Source: Acidobacteriota bacterium
Lineage (GTDB): Bacteria > Acidobacteriota > Vicinamibacteria > Vicinamibacterales > 2-12-FULL-66-21
Reading direction: 5' to 3'
Length of the DNA: 5,494 bases
Assembly: GCA_013694845.1 (NCBI GenBank)
Contig: JACDBQ010000865.1
Span: forward strand, 1 to 5,494
The notes below the pieces were generated by a model that saw nothing but the letters and a program-made list of their open reading frames with translations, was not told where the DNA came from and searched no databases. Shown one piece after another: positions 1 to 5,478 of the stretch. Position 1 is the first letter of the stretch, and each line of letters opens with the position of its first letter. The position numbers and the translations under genes are program-made.

Positions 1-416
1 ACCTGCCCCTGCCCCGTCCGTTGACCCGGACTCGAGCCCGGAACGGTGCCGCGCTGATTCGGGGTGCCGCGCTGACCCGAGGGGCCGCCCTGCGGACCCG
101 GTTGATTGGCGCCAACCGCCAAGGGAAGAAACTCGCCGTCGTCGTTGACCGGATCCTTATACTTCTTTCGGATGTAGCGCCCGGACACGAGCACGTCGAG
201 GTTCGGCGGGTTCTGACCACCGTTCGAGCGTTGAAACAGGTAGATCGCGCGCGCGTACTGTTCGCCACGAAAAGCAAGCTCGGCTTCCTTCTCACGCTGC
301 GACTGCTGTCGCCAGACCGGAAGCAGCGCGCTCATGACGATTGCCATGACGGCGACGCCAACCAACACTGCCGCCATCGCGTAGCCGCGCTGGCTGGCTT
401 GACCAGCTAAATGCAT
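1..416 (-). CDS. Pilin-like type II secretion protein without Glu+5, C-terminus outside the window (partial)
   Basis: The frame runs from an ATG at 416-414 off the left edge, giving 138 visible residues. Residues 8-11 (SQRG) followed by YAMAAVLVGVAVMAIVMSAL form a short basic leader, a prepilin-type cleavage site after Gly11 and one hydrophobic helix. The usual Glu at mature position +5 is Ala here. After it come a charged helix (REKEAELAFRGEQYARAIYL, about 41-60), then PPNLDVLVSGRYIRKKYKDP (70-89), a pattern I know from GspG/pilin-like proteins annotated only as type II secretion proteins. From about residue 105 it turns into a Gly/Gln/Pro/Arg-rich tail with a six-residue repeat. An AAGGA Shine-Dalgarno motif (431-427) sits 10 bases before the ATG. 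An in-frame ATG at 443 is an alternative start but has no clear ribosome site. By family it should be a membrane-anchored minor pseudopilin; lack of Glu+5 recalls GspK, but the rest does not look like GspK. Confidence 0.85.
   Translation of the reverse strand, partial: MHLAGQASQRGYAMAAVLVGVAVMAIVMSALLPVWRQQSQREKEAELAFRGEQYARAIYLFQRSNGGQNPPNLDVLVSGRYIRKKYKDPVNDDGEFLPLAVGANQPGPQGGPSGQRGTPNQRGTVPGSSPGQRTGQGQ
45..100. repeat. 18-bp in-frame tandem repeat in the pilin-like gene
   Basis: Two near-identical 17-18 bp units begin at 45 and 63 (GGTGCCGCGCTGA core), and a more diverged GC-rich copy follows at 81-100. On the minus strand the first two encode the hexapeptides NQRGTV and GQRGTP. The period is a multiple of three, so copy number can change without a frameshift. 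Confidence 0.7.
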
Positions 417-427
417 GAGAGTATTAT
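399..427 (+). promoter_or_regulatory. Sigma70-like promoter for the PKD lipoprotein gene
   Basis: A TTGACC -35 element (399-404), a spacer of exactly 17 bases and a TATTAT -10 element (422-427) match the housekeeping consensus well (5 of 6 at each box). Transcription would start near 433-435. That rules out the upstream ATG at 415 for this transcript and gives the ATG at 442 a very short leader. The promoter lies inside the first codons of the divergent pilin-like gene. It is predicted from sequence only. Confidence 0.55.
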
Positions 428-431
428 CCTT
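427..431 (-). promoter_or_regulatory. Ribosome binding site of the pilin-like gene
   Basis: AAGGA on the minus strand, 10 bases before the ATG at 416. It supports that start over the in-frame ATG at 443. The site overlaps the edge of the opposing -10 box. Confidence 0.5.
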
Positions 432-441
432 AGCGTCATTC

Positions 442-1740
442 ATGGTACCACATTACAGGCCTCAGGCTTTCGCTCGCATCGCGACCCTTCCCGCTGTTCT
501 GACGATAACGGCATTGATTTCGTTGGTTTCCGCGTGTGACAAGGTCCCCCTGCTCGCCCCGTCGGGCACGGTCATCACGCTCTTTCCAACCGCGACCAGT
601 GTGCCGATCAATGGCGAAATCGAGATCATCGCCACTGTCATCGAGAACGGCGTGACCACGGCGCCGCCCTCAACCGGAACCGGACCCGGAACCGGTCCCG
701 GAGCCGGAGCCGGCACCCCCACCACCACCACGACACAACCTGGCGCCGGAACGCCGGTGCAGAACGGCACGCTGGTGTCGTTCACGACCACCATCGGCCG
801 GATCGAGCCGACCGAAGCGCGCACCCACAATGGACAGGTCCGCGTGAAGTTCATCTCGAACGGACAGAGCGGGCTCGCGACGGTCACGGCATTCTCCGGA
901 GGAGCCTCCGGAAGAATCGAGAACCTCTCGGTCGGCACCGCAGCCGCCGGACGGATCGTCGTCACGTCGAGCCAGGGACTTGGGCCCGCGGGCGGTACGA
1001 CGGAGGTTCGCGCGCGGGTCGAGGATGCATCGGGAACGCCGCTCAGAGGCATACCGGTCACGTTCCGGACGAACGCCGGAACACTGTCGAGCACCACCGC
1101 CACGACCGACGAGACCGGCGTCGCGGTCGTTACGCTGACCACCAATCGCAACGCGACTGTCACCGCATCGGCGGGCAGTCAGACCAGCGACCTCAACATT
1201 GCGTTGAGCGCGCGCCTGATCAACACCGTGACCCCAAGTCCTCCCTCGACGACTGTCGGCACACCGGTCGCATTCAGCATCGTCTCACCGACAGAAGCGA
1301 ACATCACCGATGCGACGATCAATTTCGGGGACGGGCAGAGCCAGTCGCTCGGGTCGTTCAATGGAACGACGACGGCGTCGCACGTTTACAATGCGCCGGG
1401 AAGCTACACCGTCAGTGTGACCGCGCGCGACGCGCTCAACACGACGCAGACACAAACCACGTCGGTGACGATCGGTTCCCTCGCGCTCACGCTCAACGCG
1501 CAGCCGAATCCCGCGGCGCCGAACTCGCCCGTCACGTTCGTGGCAGTTGGGACGAGCGGCGCGCAGGTGCGGGCGTACCGCTGGACCTTCGGTGACGGCT
1601 CGGTCGTCGAGACGTCGGGGCCGCAGACCTCCCACTCGTATTCACAGCGGGGCAACTACAACGTCCAGGTCGAGGTCATCGGTCTCAGCGGAGCGGTCGT
1701 GGCCAGCCAGAACACCACGGTGACGATCTCGGGCCTGTAG
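442..1740 (+). CDS. Ig-like/PKD-domain lipoprotein
   Basis: From the ATG at 442 the protein has 432 residues. Residues 1-31 form a lipoprotein signal: basic start (HYRPQAFAR), hydrophobic core, lipobox VSAC with the lipidated Cys at 32. Two bacterial Ig-like (Big_1/invasin-type) repeats follow; their cores are at about 109-154 (VSFTTTIGRIEP...NGQ) and 204-245 (VTFRTNAGTLSS...TDETG). The first is interrupted by a Gly/Thr/Pro-rich loop (75-103). Two PKD domains end the protein: INFGDG (293-298) with HVYNAPGSYTV (314-324), and WTFGDG (381-386) with HSYSQRGNYNV (398-408). There is no catalytic motif, so the role is probably structural or adhesive at the cell envelope. Residue +2 after Cys is Asp, which in enterobacteria retains lipoproteins in the inner membrane; whether that holds here is unknown. 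An upstream in-frame ATG at 415 would lengthen the signal peptide but precedes the predicted transcription start. A terminator follows 17 bases after the stop. Confidence 0.9.
   Translation: MVPHYRPQAFARIATLPAVLTITALISLVSACDKVPLLAPSGTVITLFPTATSVPINGEIEIIATVIENGVTTAPPSTGTGPGTGPGAGAGTPTTTTTQPGAGTPVQNGTLVSFTTTIGRIEPTEARTHNGQVRVKFISNGQSGLATVTAFSGGASGRIENLSVGTAAAGRIVVTSSQGLGPAGGTTEVRARVEDASGTPLRGIPVTFRTNAGTLSSTTATTDETGVAVVTLTTNRNATVTASAGSQTSDLNIALSARLINTVTPSPPSTTVGTPVAFSIVSPTEANITDATINFGDGQSQSLGSFNGTTTASHVYNAPGSYTVSVTARDALNTTQTQTTSVTIGSLALTLNAQPNPAAPNSPVTFVAVGTSGAQVRAYRWTFGDGSVVETSGPQTSHSYSQRGNYNVQVEVIGLSGAVVASQNTTVTISGL
673..715. repeat. Hexanucleotide CCGGNN repeat encoding an X-Gly tract
   Basis: Seven consecutive CCGGNN hexamers start at 674. 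In the lipoprotein frame they encode alternating Thr/Pro/Ala and Gly, followed directly by a run of Thr codons. The tract sits in a loop of the first Ig-like domain. The period keeps the reading frame, so length changes would be tolerated. Confidence 0.75.
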
Positions 1741-1756
1741 AAGATCGTCGCACTTG

Positions 1757-1793
1757 AATGGAAAGGGCGCTCGCAGAGCGCCCTTTCCATTTT
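1757..1793 (+). terminator. Rho-independent terminator after the PKD lipoprotein gene
   Basis: A perfect 16-bp inverted repeat (arms 1757-1772 and 1776-1791) with a 3-base loop GCA ends in a run of four T (1790-1793). It starts 17 bases after the stop codon at 1740. The stem contains GGAAAGGGCGCTC paired with its complement. The T run is on the plus side, so it best serves the plus-strand gene, but the stem is strong enough to block convergent transcription too. Confidence 0.85.
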
Positions 1794-1863
1794 GACGGGA
1801 TAGTCCGGGCGAGCCTGGTTGACCCGTGGAGTCGCAAGGACTGAATGCTCCTCGGCGACGGGC

Positions 1864-1883
1864 AAAATCGAGCGAGAGCTCGA
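1864..1883 (-). terminator. Possible terminator of the secretin-pseudopilin operon
   Basis: Read on the minus strand, a 6-bp stem (TCGAGC, loop TCTC, GCTCGA; 1883-1868) runs straight into TTTT (1867-1864 region), 16 bases after the stop of the last pseudopilin gene. The stem is short, so this is a modest candidate. The stronger stem at 1757-1791 lies further downstream and could act as backup. Confidence 0.4.
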
Positions 1884-1899
1884 GCAGCTTTCGGCCGCG

Positions 1900-2316
1900 T
1901 TACCAGTCCGCGAAGGTCGTTCCGTCGAGAGCCTGACCCGGCGCACCGCTCTTGACGTCGTAAATCCCAGGCTCGGCCGATGGGTTGCCAGGGTCCGGTT
2001 CGGCGGGGACCGTCTGCCAGCTGTCGGCGGATTTGGTCAGGGGGTCGTCGGGGATCCTGCGCAGGTACTGGTCCGACACCAGGGCGTCGAGAGATGCGGG
2101 GTACTTGCCTTTGTCGGCATAGTACTGGTCGATCGCATCGCGCATCCGGAACAGGTTGGTTTTGAGCGTGGCTTCCTGGGTCCGCTGGATCGAGTTGCGG
2201 TACTGCACCACCGCCATGGCTGCGAGGATCGAGATCAACGCAATCACGACGAGCAGCTCAATCAGGGTGAATCCCGCCTGACGACGACGTTCGAGACCAG
2301 CACGGTCAATCAGCAT
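1900..2316 (-). CDS. gspG: GspG-like pseudopilin (type II secretion major pseudopilin family)
   Basis: 138 residues, the usual size for GspG. A basic leader (residues 1-15, with ERRRQAG at 9-15) precedes a canonical prepilin peptidase site, G15|FTLIE, with Glu at mature +5 and Phe at +1. The hydrophobic helix is LLVVIALISILAAMAVVQY (about 21-39). The globular part has the family pattern RDAIDQYYADKGKYPASLDALV (59-80), RRIPDDPLTKSADSW, and a C-terminal end ALDGTTFADW; acidic residues in this last loop correspond to the calcium-binding region of GspG. Products of this family assemble into the short periplasmic pseudopilus that drives secretion. The ATG is preceded by two in-frame TGA codons, so the start is well bounded; GAGG (2324-2321) lies 4 bases before it, slightly close. 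It is the last gene of the operon. It could instead belong to a type IV pilus-like machine, since no ATPase or platform gene is visible to decide. Confidence 0.93.
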   Translation of the reverse strand: MLIDRAGLERRRQAGFTLIELLVVIALISILAAMAVVQYRNSIQRTQEATLKTNLFRMRDAIDQYYADKGKYPASLDALVSDQYLRRIPDDPLTKSADSWQTVPAEPDPGNPSAEPGIYDVKSGAPGQALDGTTFADW

Positions 2317-2345
2317 CGGCCCTCATCATTCGAGGCGCAACCCAC

Positions 2346-2406
2346 GATCCACAATCAGAAATCTGCAATCCGTACATCACCAATCCGCCATCCGCAACCC
2401 GCAGTC
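2346..2406. repeat. Degenerate 7-bp tandem repeat between the two pseudopilin genes
   Basis: AATC-like tetramers (AATC, CATC, GATC, AACC, AGTC) occur at 2346, 2353, 2360, 2367, 2375, 2382, 2389, 2396 and 2403: a strict 7-base period with a single 8-base step. The minus-strand consensus is about GGATTGC. This array makes up most of the 91-base gap between the pseudopilin genes. It is not coding. Confidence 0.75.
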
Positions 2407-2407
2407 G

Positions 2408-2941
2408 TTACCAGTCTCGATATTTCGTGCCGTCGAGCGCCGCACCCTTCGACTTGGTGTAGACGTCAAAAACGTTCTGCCCTCCCCACGAGGTCGCATC
2501 AGGTTTGTCCTGATAGGACCGTTTGCCCCAGTCGCTCGAATTGGTCATCGGGTCGATCGGGAGGCGCCGCAGGAACTTGAGCTTCCGGCCGCTCTGGTCG
2601 TTCACGACGCTCACGCCTTCGATCAGTATTTCGAGGTCGGCCGGATAACCCTCGGCGCCGGTCTTCAGATCCATCGGGCCGATGAGCCCGTTGTCCGCGG
2701 CATCCTTGAACTTGTCCAGCGCCGTTCGCATCTCGCGGAGCGACCGCCGCAGTTCCCCCTCGCGCTGCCGCTGCATGGTCACCTTCGCCATCGGCATGAT
2801 GGCCGACGCGAGAATGATCAGCAGCGTCGATACGACGAGCAGTTCGATGAACGTGAACCCCCGCGCGCAGATCGCAGATCGCACGGCCGCACCTCGCACG
2901 TCGCACCTCGCACGTCGCACGTCGAACGTCGGACGTCGCAC
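2408..2941 (-). CDS. Second GspG-like pseudopilin, leader encoded by a 7-bp repeat
   Basis: From the GTG at 2941 the protein has 177 residues. The cleavage site G28|FTFIE carries Glu at +5, and the helix is LLVVSTLLIILASAIMPMAKV. A charged helix (RQREGELRRSLREMRTALDKFKDA) follows, then YPADLEILIEG, FLRRLPIDPMTNSSDW and the end ALDGTKYRDW, which mirrors the neighbouring pseudopilin. The 28-residue leader is Arg-rich and is encoded almost wholly by heptamer repeats. Start choice: GTG 2941 has GAGGTGAT (2953-2946), an eight-base match to the anti-Shine-Dalgarno complement, at good spacing. GTG 2950 overlaps the secretin stop as GTGA; GTG 2899 and 2884 each follow a GAGGTG and would give shorter leaders of 14 and 9 residues. 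All are in frame. Translation is probably coupled to the secretin gene. Function by family: a pseudopilus subunit; which position it takes is not clear. Confidence 0.9.
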   Translation of the reverse strand: MRRPTFDVRRARCDVRGAAVRSAICARGFTFIELLVVSTLLIILASAIMPMAKVTMQRQREGELRRSLREMRTALDKFKDAADNGLIGPMDLKTGAEGYPADLEILIEGVSVVNDQSGRKLKFLRRLPIDPMTNSSDWGKRSYQDKPDATSWGGQNVFDVYTKSKGAALDGTKYRDW

Positions 2942-2948
2942 GTGAATC
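2864..2948. repeat. 7-bp tandem repeat array at the secretin/pseudopilin junction
   Basis: About eleven heptamers run from 2864 to 2941, plus-strand consensus GTCGCAC (variants CTCGCAC, ATCGCAC, GTCGAAC, GTCGGAC), with one 8-base unit at 2885-2892. On the minus strand each unit reads about GTGCGAC. The array covers the start region and leader codons of the second pseudopilin. Three units span seven codons, which gives the protein leader its repeated DVR pattern. Confidence 0.85.
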
Positions 2949-2953
2949 ACCTC
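2946..2953 (-). promoter_or_regulatory. Extended Shine-Dalgarno overlapping the secretin stop codon
   Basis: GAGGTGAT on the minus strand contains the last Arg codon and TGA stop of the secretin gene and lies 4 bases before the GTG at 2941 (8 bases counted from the GAGG core). It decides the start of the second pseudopilin in favour of 2941 and points to coupled translation. Confidence 0.6.
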
Positions 2954-5478
2954 ACCGTCACTGTAACGGGGCTGAACTGCAGCTGAATCGGCGAGCCGTC
3001 GGGCGCCGTCGCGATGCCGTTGACCTGGACAGTGGAGGTCCCGGGCGCAACCGCATCGAGGAAGAGCGAACCGATGAGCCCCGCCCCCGAGGCGCCAACC
3101 TGGTCGCCGATTCGGGCAACCGTAATGTCGACCCGGCCGGCGACGTTGTCGATCTTCGGGGTGAACGATGCGGTCGCCGTCCCCTGGCGCATGAATGTGC
3201 CTTCCTGCACGTTGCGAACACGGACCACCGCCGGGTTGAAGGTGATCGTCAGCGACAGGGTCGACAGCCGCGCGGCGTTGTTGATCGAGACCGGCGTCAG
3301 GTACGGGCCGCCCGCGACTCGGAATTCGCTGCCGGCGGCGGGCGTCACGATGATCTGCGCCGCAGTCGACGTCGTGCCAGGCGCACTCGGCGGTCCAGGC
3401 AGCGCCGTGGCCGGGTCACGCGGAGGCGTCACGGGCGCGGTACCGGTCTCCGGCAGGCCGCCGGTCGTGGTGCCTGTCGGCGGCACACCGGTGGTGCCCG
3501 GCGGTACGCCGGTGGTTCCCGGCGGCACGGTGCCAGGCGGGGGGCCGGCCGGAGGAACGGTTGGCGGCTGAATTCCAGGCCTCGGTGCGGCTCCAGGAGG
3601 AAGCGGGGGATTGGGCGACTGCGTCCCTGCCGGGGCCGCGACCGGTGGCAGCTGTTCGCCGGGCCGCCCGGCAACCGTCGGTACCTGGAGAGTCCCGAGG
3701 GCCGGCGTCGGTGATACGCCGGGCCCTTCCGCGCCGAGGGTCGGCGGCGTGATCAGCGGCGGCGGCCCCCCGATGCCGACGTTCGACTGTGTCCCAATGA
3801 AGATCGGGGCGAGGTCCTCGGCCGTGAGCTCGTGGGTCCGGATGATTCGCGGCGTCAGCAGCATGACGATATCCGACTGACTCACCTCGTCATTCGACTG
3901 ACCGAACAACGAGCGAAGCACCGGCACCCGCATCAGTCCAGGGAATCCGGTCAGGATCTTCCGCTGGTCATCGCGGAGCAGACCGGCGAGCAGGTTGGAT
4001 TCCCCCTCACGAAGGCGCAGGGTCGTCGTCACCTTCCGCGAACTGAACGACGGCGCATCCTGTCCCCCGACGCTGATGCTGGGCCCGAGAGAGCTGCTCT
4101 CGACAGACAACTCGAGCTTGATGTCCCCTTCGTACGTCACGCGCGGCGTCATTTCGACGATGATGCCAACCGTGCGGTAGGTGAACGACGACTGGGGAAT
4201 ACTGGCGAAGCCACCCGCCACCGCCGCGCCGAAAACCGTCTGTATGACTGGGATGTCATCACCCAGATTCAAGGTTAGCTTCGCCCCTTCCGCTCCGCGC
4301 AGCTGAGGCTTGGCGATCAGCTTGGTCTGGGAGTCGGTCGCGAGGAACCGCAGCACCGCCGTGGGCACCGTGAGATAGAAGTCAGCCGTGCTGACGCCCT
4401 GGCTGATCGTGTTCAGATTGAACGGCGGTGGAGGCCCCGGCGGAATGCCTCCGGACGTGTTGGGTGGCGCGACCTCCGGCGAAAACGTTCCGCCCAGGGC
4501 GTATTCACTCAGATTGAGGCCGAGCCGCTTCACCCGCTGACGGTTCACTTCCAGAATCTGGATATCGATCAACACTTCCGCGCGCGGCTTGTCGTTGGCG
4601 CGAATCAGCTTCTCGATGATCTCGACGACCGGCGCGGTCGCACGGACCGTGATCGTGTTGGCCGTCTTGTTCTGCAGAACGGTGGGCTGCACGGCCATCG
4701 TGGCGATCCGGGTCATCGAGTTGATGATCTGCGCGAGCTCGGCAACGTCGGCGTGGTCGATGTAGAAGACCCGCAGTACGAGGTCGTCGTATTTGGCGTG
4801 ATTCTGGGCGTTGTCAGGAATGACGAGGATCGTCTTCGGATTCATCACCTTGTAGAAGAGCTGATTCGCCAGCATGATCTGCTGCAGCGCCTGCTCCGCG
4901 GTGACATCTTCGAGCACGATGGTGTACGCGCGGTCCTGATATGACTGGTCGTAGCTGATGTTGATGCCGCTCTGCGTGGCAATGAAATTGAGGATGTCGC
5001 GCAGGCTGGAGTTCTGGAACTTCAGGCTCGGCAGCCTGGTCGTGAGATCGATGACGGGCTGGCCCATCGCGCGTGCCTGGTCGCGCAGCCTGTCGATCGT
5101 CGGACGGGGACGCGTCGCTTCGATCCGGTCGCGGATCTTCTTTTCGAGCTCCGTCACCTTGGCGGTCGAGAGGCGGTTGCTGGAATCCAACTCGGCCGCC
5201 CGACGGTATTCGTTCAGCGCGGCATCGAGCGAGTCCTTCTCTTCGAACTCGCGAGCCAGGCTGATGTGCGCCTGCGCGGCACTCTGCATGGCGCGCTCGA
5301 GCTGAATTTTGTATTCGGCGCGGTCCGGATTCGCCTGGACCGCCTTGGTGTATTCGGTGACGGCGGCATCCCAGTTGCCGCTGCGCGCGGCGTCCTGACC
5401 CCGCCGGAAGGCCCGATTGGCGGCGCAGCCGGACACCACGACCGTCAACAACAACAGTGCTACGAGCCTGTGCTTCAT
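2947..5478 (-). CDS. gspD: Secretin lipoprotein with N-terminal TPRs and C-terminal cohesin-like domain (GspD/PilQ superfamily)
   Basis: 843 residues. Residues 1-17 are a lipoprotein signal (lipobox VSGC, Cys18; Ala at +2, so no inner-membrane retention signal by the E. coli rule). Two TPR-like units cover about 21-53 and 66-100. A secretin/TonB short N-terminal (STN) domain spans about 152-220 (LKFQNSSLRDILNFIATQSG), and an N1-type domain about 232-296 (VFYIDHADVAELAQIINSM...ITVRATAPVVEIIEKLI). The secretin core is about 300-546: AEVLIDIQILEVNR, LIAKPQLRGAEGAKLTLNLGD, SSRKVTTTLRLREGES, VPVLRSLFG and the closing DIVMLLTPRII. A Pro/Gly/Thr-rich linker (about 567-705) leads to a cohesin-like beta domain (about 708-843; LSTLSLTITFNPAVVRVRNVQEGTF). 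The core should form the outer-membrane channel for a type II secretion or pilus-like machine. The ATG at 5478 has only a weak GAG upstream, and its promoter is outside the window. The symbol reflects family only; PilQ-type function is possible. Confidence 0.95.
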   Translation of the reverse strand: MKHRLVALLLLTVVVSGCAANRAFRRGQDAARSGNWDAAVTEYTKAVQANPDRAEYKIQLERAMQSAAQAHISLAREFEEKDSLDAALNEYRRAAELDSSNRLSTAKVTELEKKIRDRIEATRPRPTIDRLRDQARAMGQPVIDLTTRLPSLKFQNSSLRDILNFIATQSGINISYDQSYQDRAYTIVLEDVTAEQALQQIMLANQLFYKVMNPKTILVIPDNAQNHAKYDDLVLRVFYIDHADVAELAQIINSMTRIATMAVQPTVLQNKTANTITVRATAPVVEIIEKLIRANDKPRAEVLIDIQILEVNRQRVKRLGLNLSEYALGGTFSPEVAPPNTSGGIPPGPPPPFNLNTISQGVSTADFYLTVPTAVLRFLATDSQTKLIAKPQLRGAEGAKLTLNLGDDIPVIQTVFGAAVAGGFASIPQSSFTYRTVGIIVEMTPRVTYEGDIKLELSVESSSLGPSISVGGQDAPSFSSRKVTTTLRLREGESNLLAGLLRDDQRKILTGFPGLMRVPVLRSLFGQSNDEVSQSDIVMLLTPRIIRTHELTAEDLAPIFIGTQSNVGIGGPPPLITPPTLGAEGPGVSPTPALGTLQVPTVAGRPGEQLPPVAAPAGTQSPNPPLPPGAAPRPGIQPPTVPPAGPPPGTVPPGTTGVPPGTTGVPPTGTTTGGLPETGTAPVTPPRDPATALPGPPSAPGTTSTAAQIIVTPAAGSEFRVAGGPYLTPVSINNAARLSTLSLTITFNPAVVRVRNVQEGTFMRQGTATASFTPKIDNVAGRVDITVARIGDQVGASGAGLIGSLFLDAVAPGTSTVQVNGIATAPDGSPIQLQFSPVTVTVR
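3364..3780 (-). other. Pro/Gly/Thr-rich linker of the secretin
   Basis: This in-frame segment encodes about 140 residues dominated by Pro, Gly, Thr and Ala with almost no charged residues. It joins the secretin core to the cohesin-like domain and is probably disordered. It includes a 7-residue tandem repeat. Confidence 0.8.
3487..3528. repeat. 21-bp tandem repeat in the secretin linker
   Basis: Two adjacent 21-bp units (3487-3507 and 3508-3528) differ at only three positions and encode VPPGTTG twice; a diverged third copy (VPPTGTT) follows downstream in the gene. The period preserves the frame. Confidence 0.75.

Noticed and set aside
21..410. Plus-strand open frame of 129 codons
   Set aside because: It is antisense to the pilin-like gene, which has a prepilin site, a ribosome site and a recognisable family pattern. 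The plus frame is Arg/Ala-rich with no domain.
462..1163. Minus-strand open frame of 233 codons
   Set aside because: It mirrors the Ig-like part of the lipoprotein gene. High GC keeps the opposite frame open; its Val/Pro-rich product shows no motif, and the plus frame has a lipobox and PKD domains.
1757..1791. Inverted repeat as an insertion-sequence end or REP element
   Set aside because: It is a single compact hairpin with a 3-base loop and T run just after a stop codon. No transposase, second copy or target-site duplication is visible.
1819..2580. Plus-strand open frame of 253 codons
   Set aside because: It runs antisense through both pseudopilin genes and the heptamer spacer, and it crosses a possible terminator. 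The minus-strand frames carry clear prepilin signatures.
2346..2948. CRISPR-like reading of the short repeats
   Set aside because: The units are 7 bases and directly adjacent, with no spacers of constant length and no cas genes, so they are tandem repeats and not a CRISPR array.
3014..3571. Plus-strand open frame of 185 codons
   Set aside because: Antisense to the cohesin-like domain and Pro-rich linker of the secretin; its Gly/Val/Pro composition simply reflects that linker.
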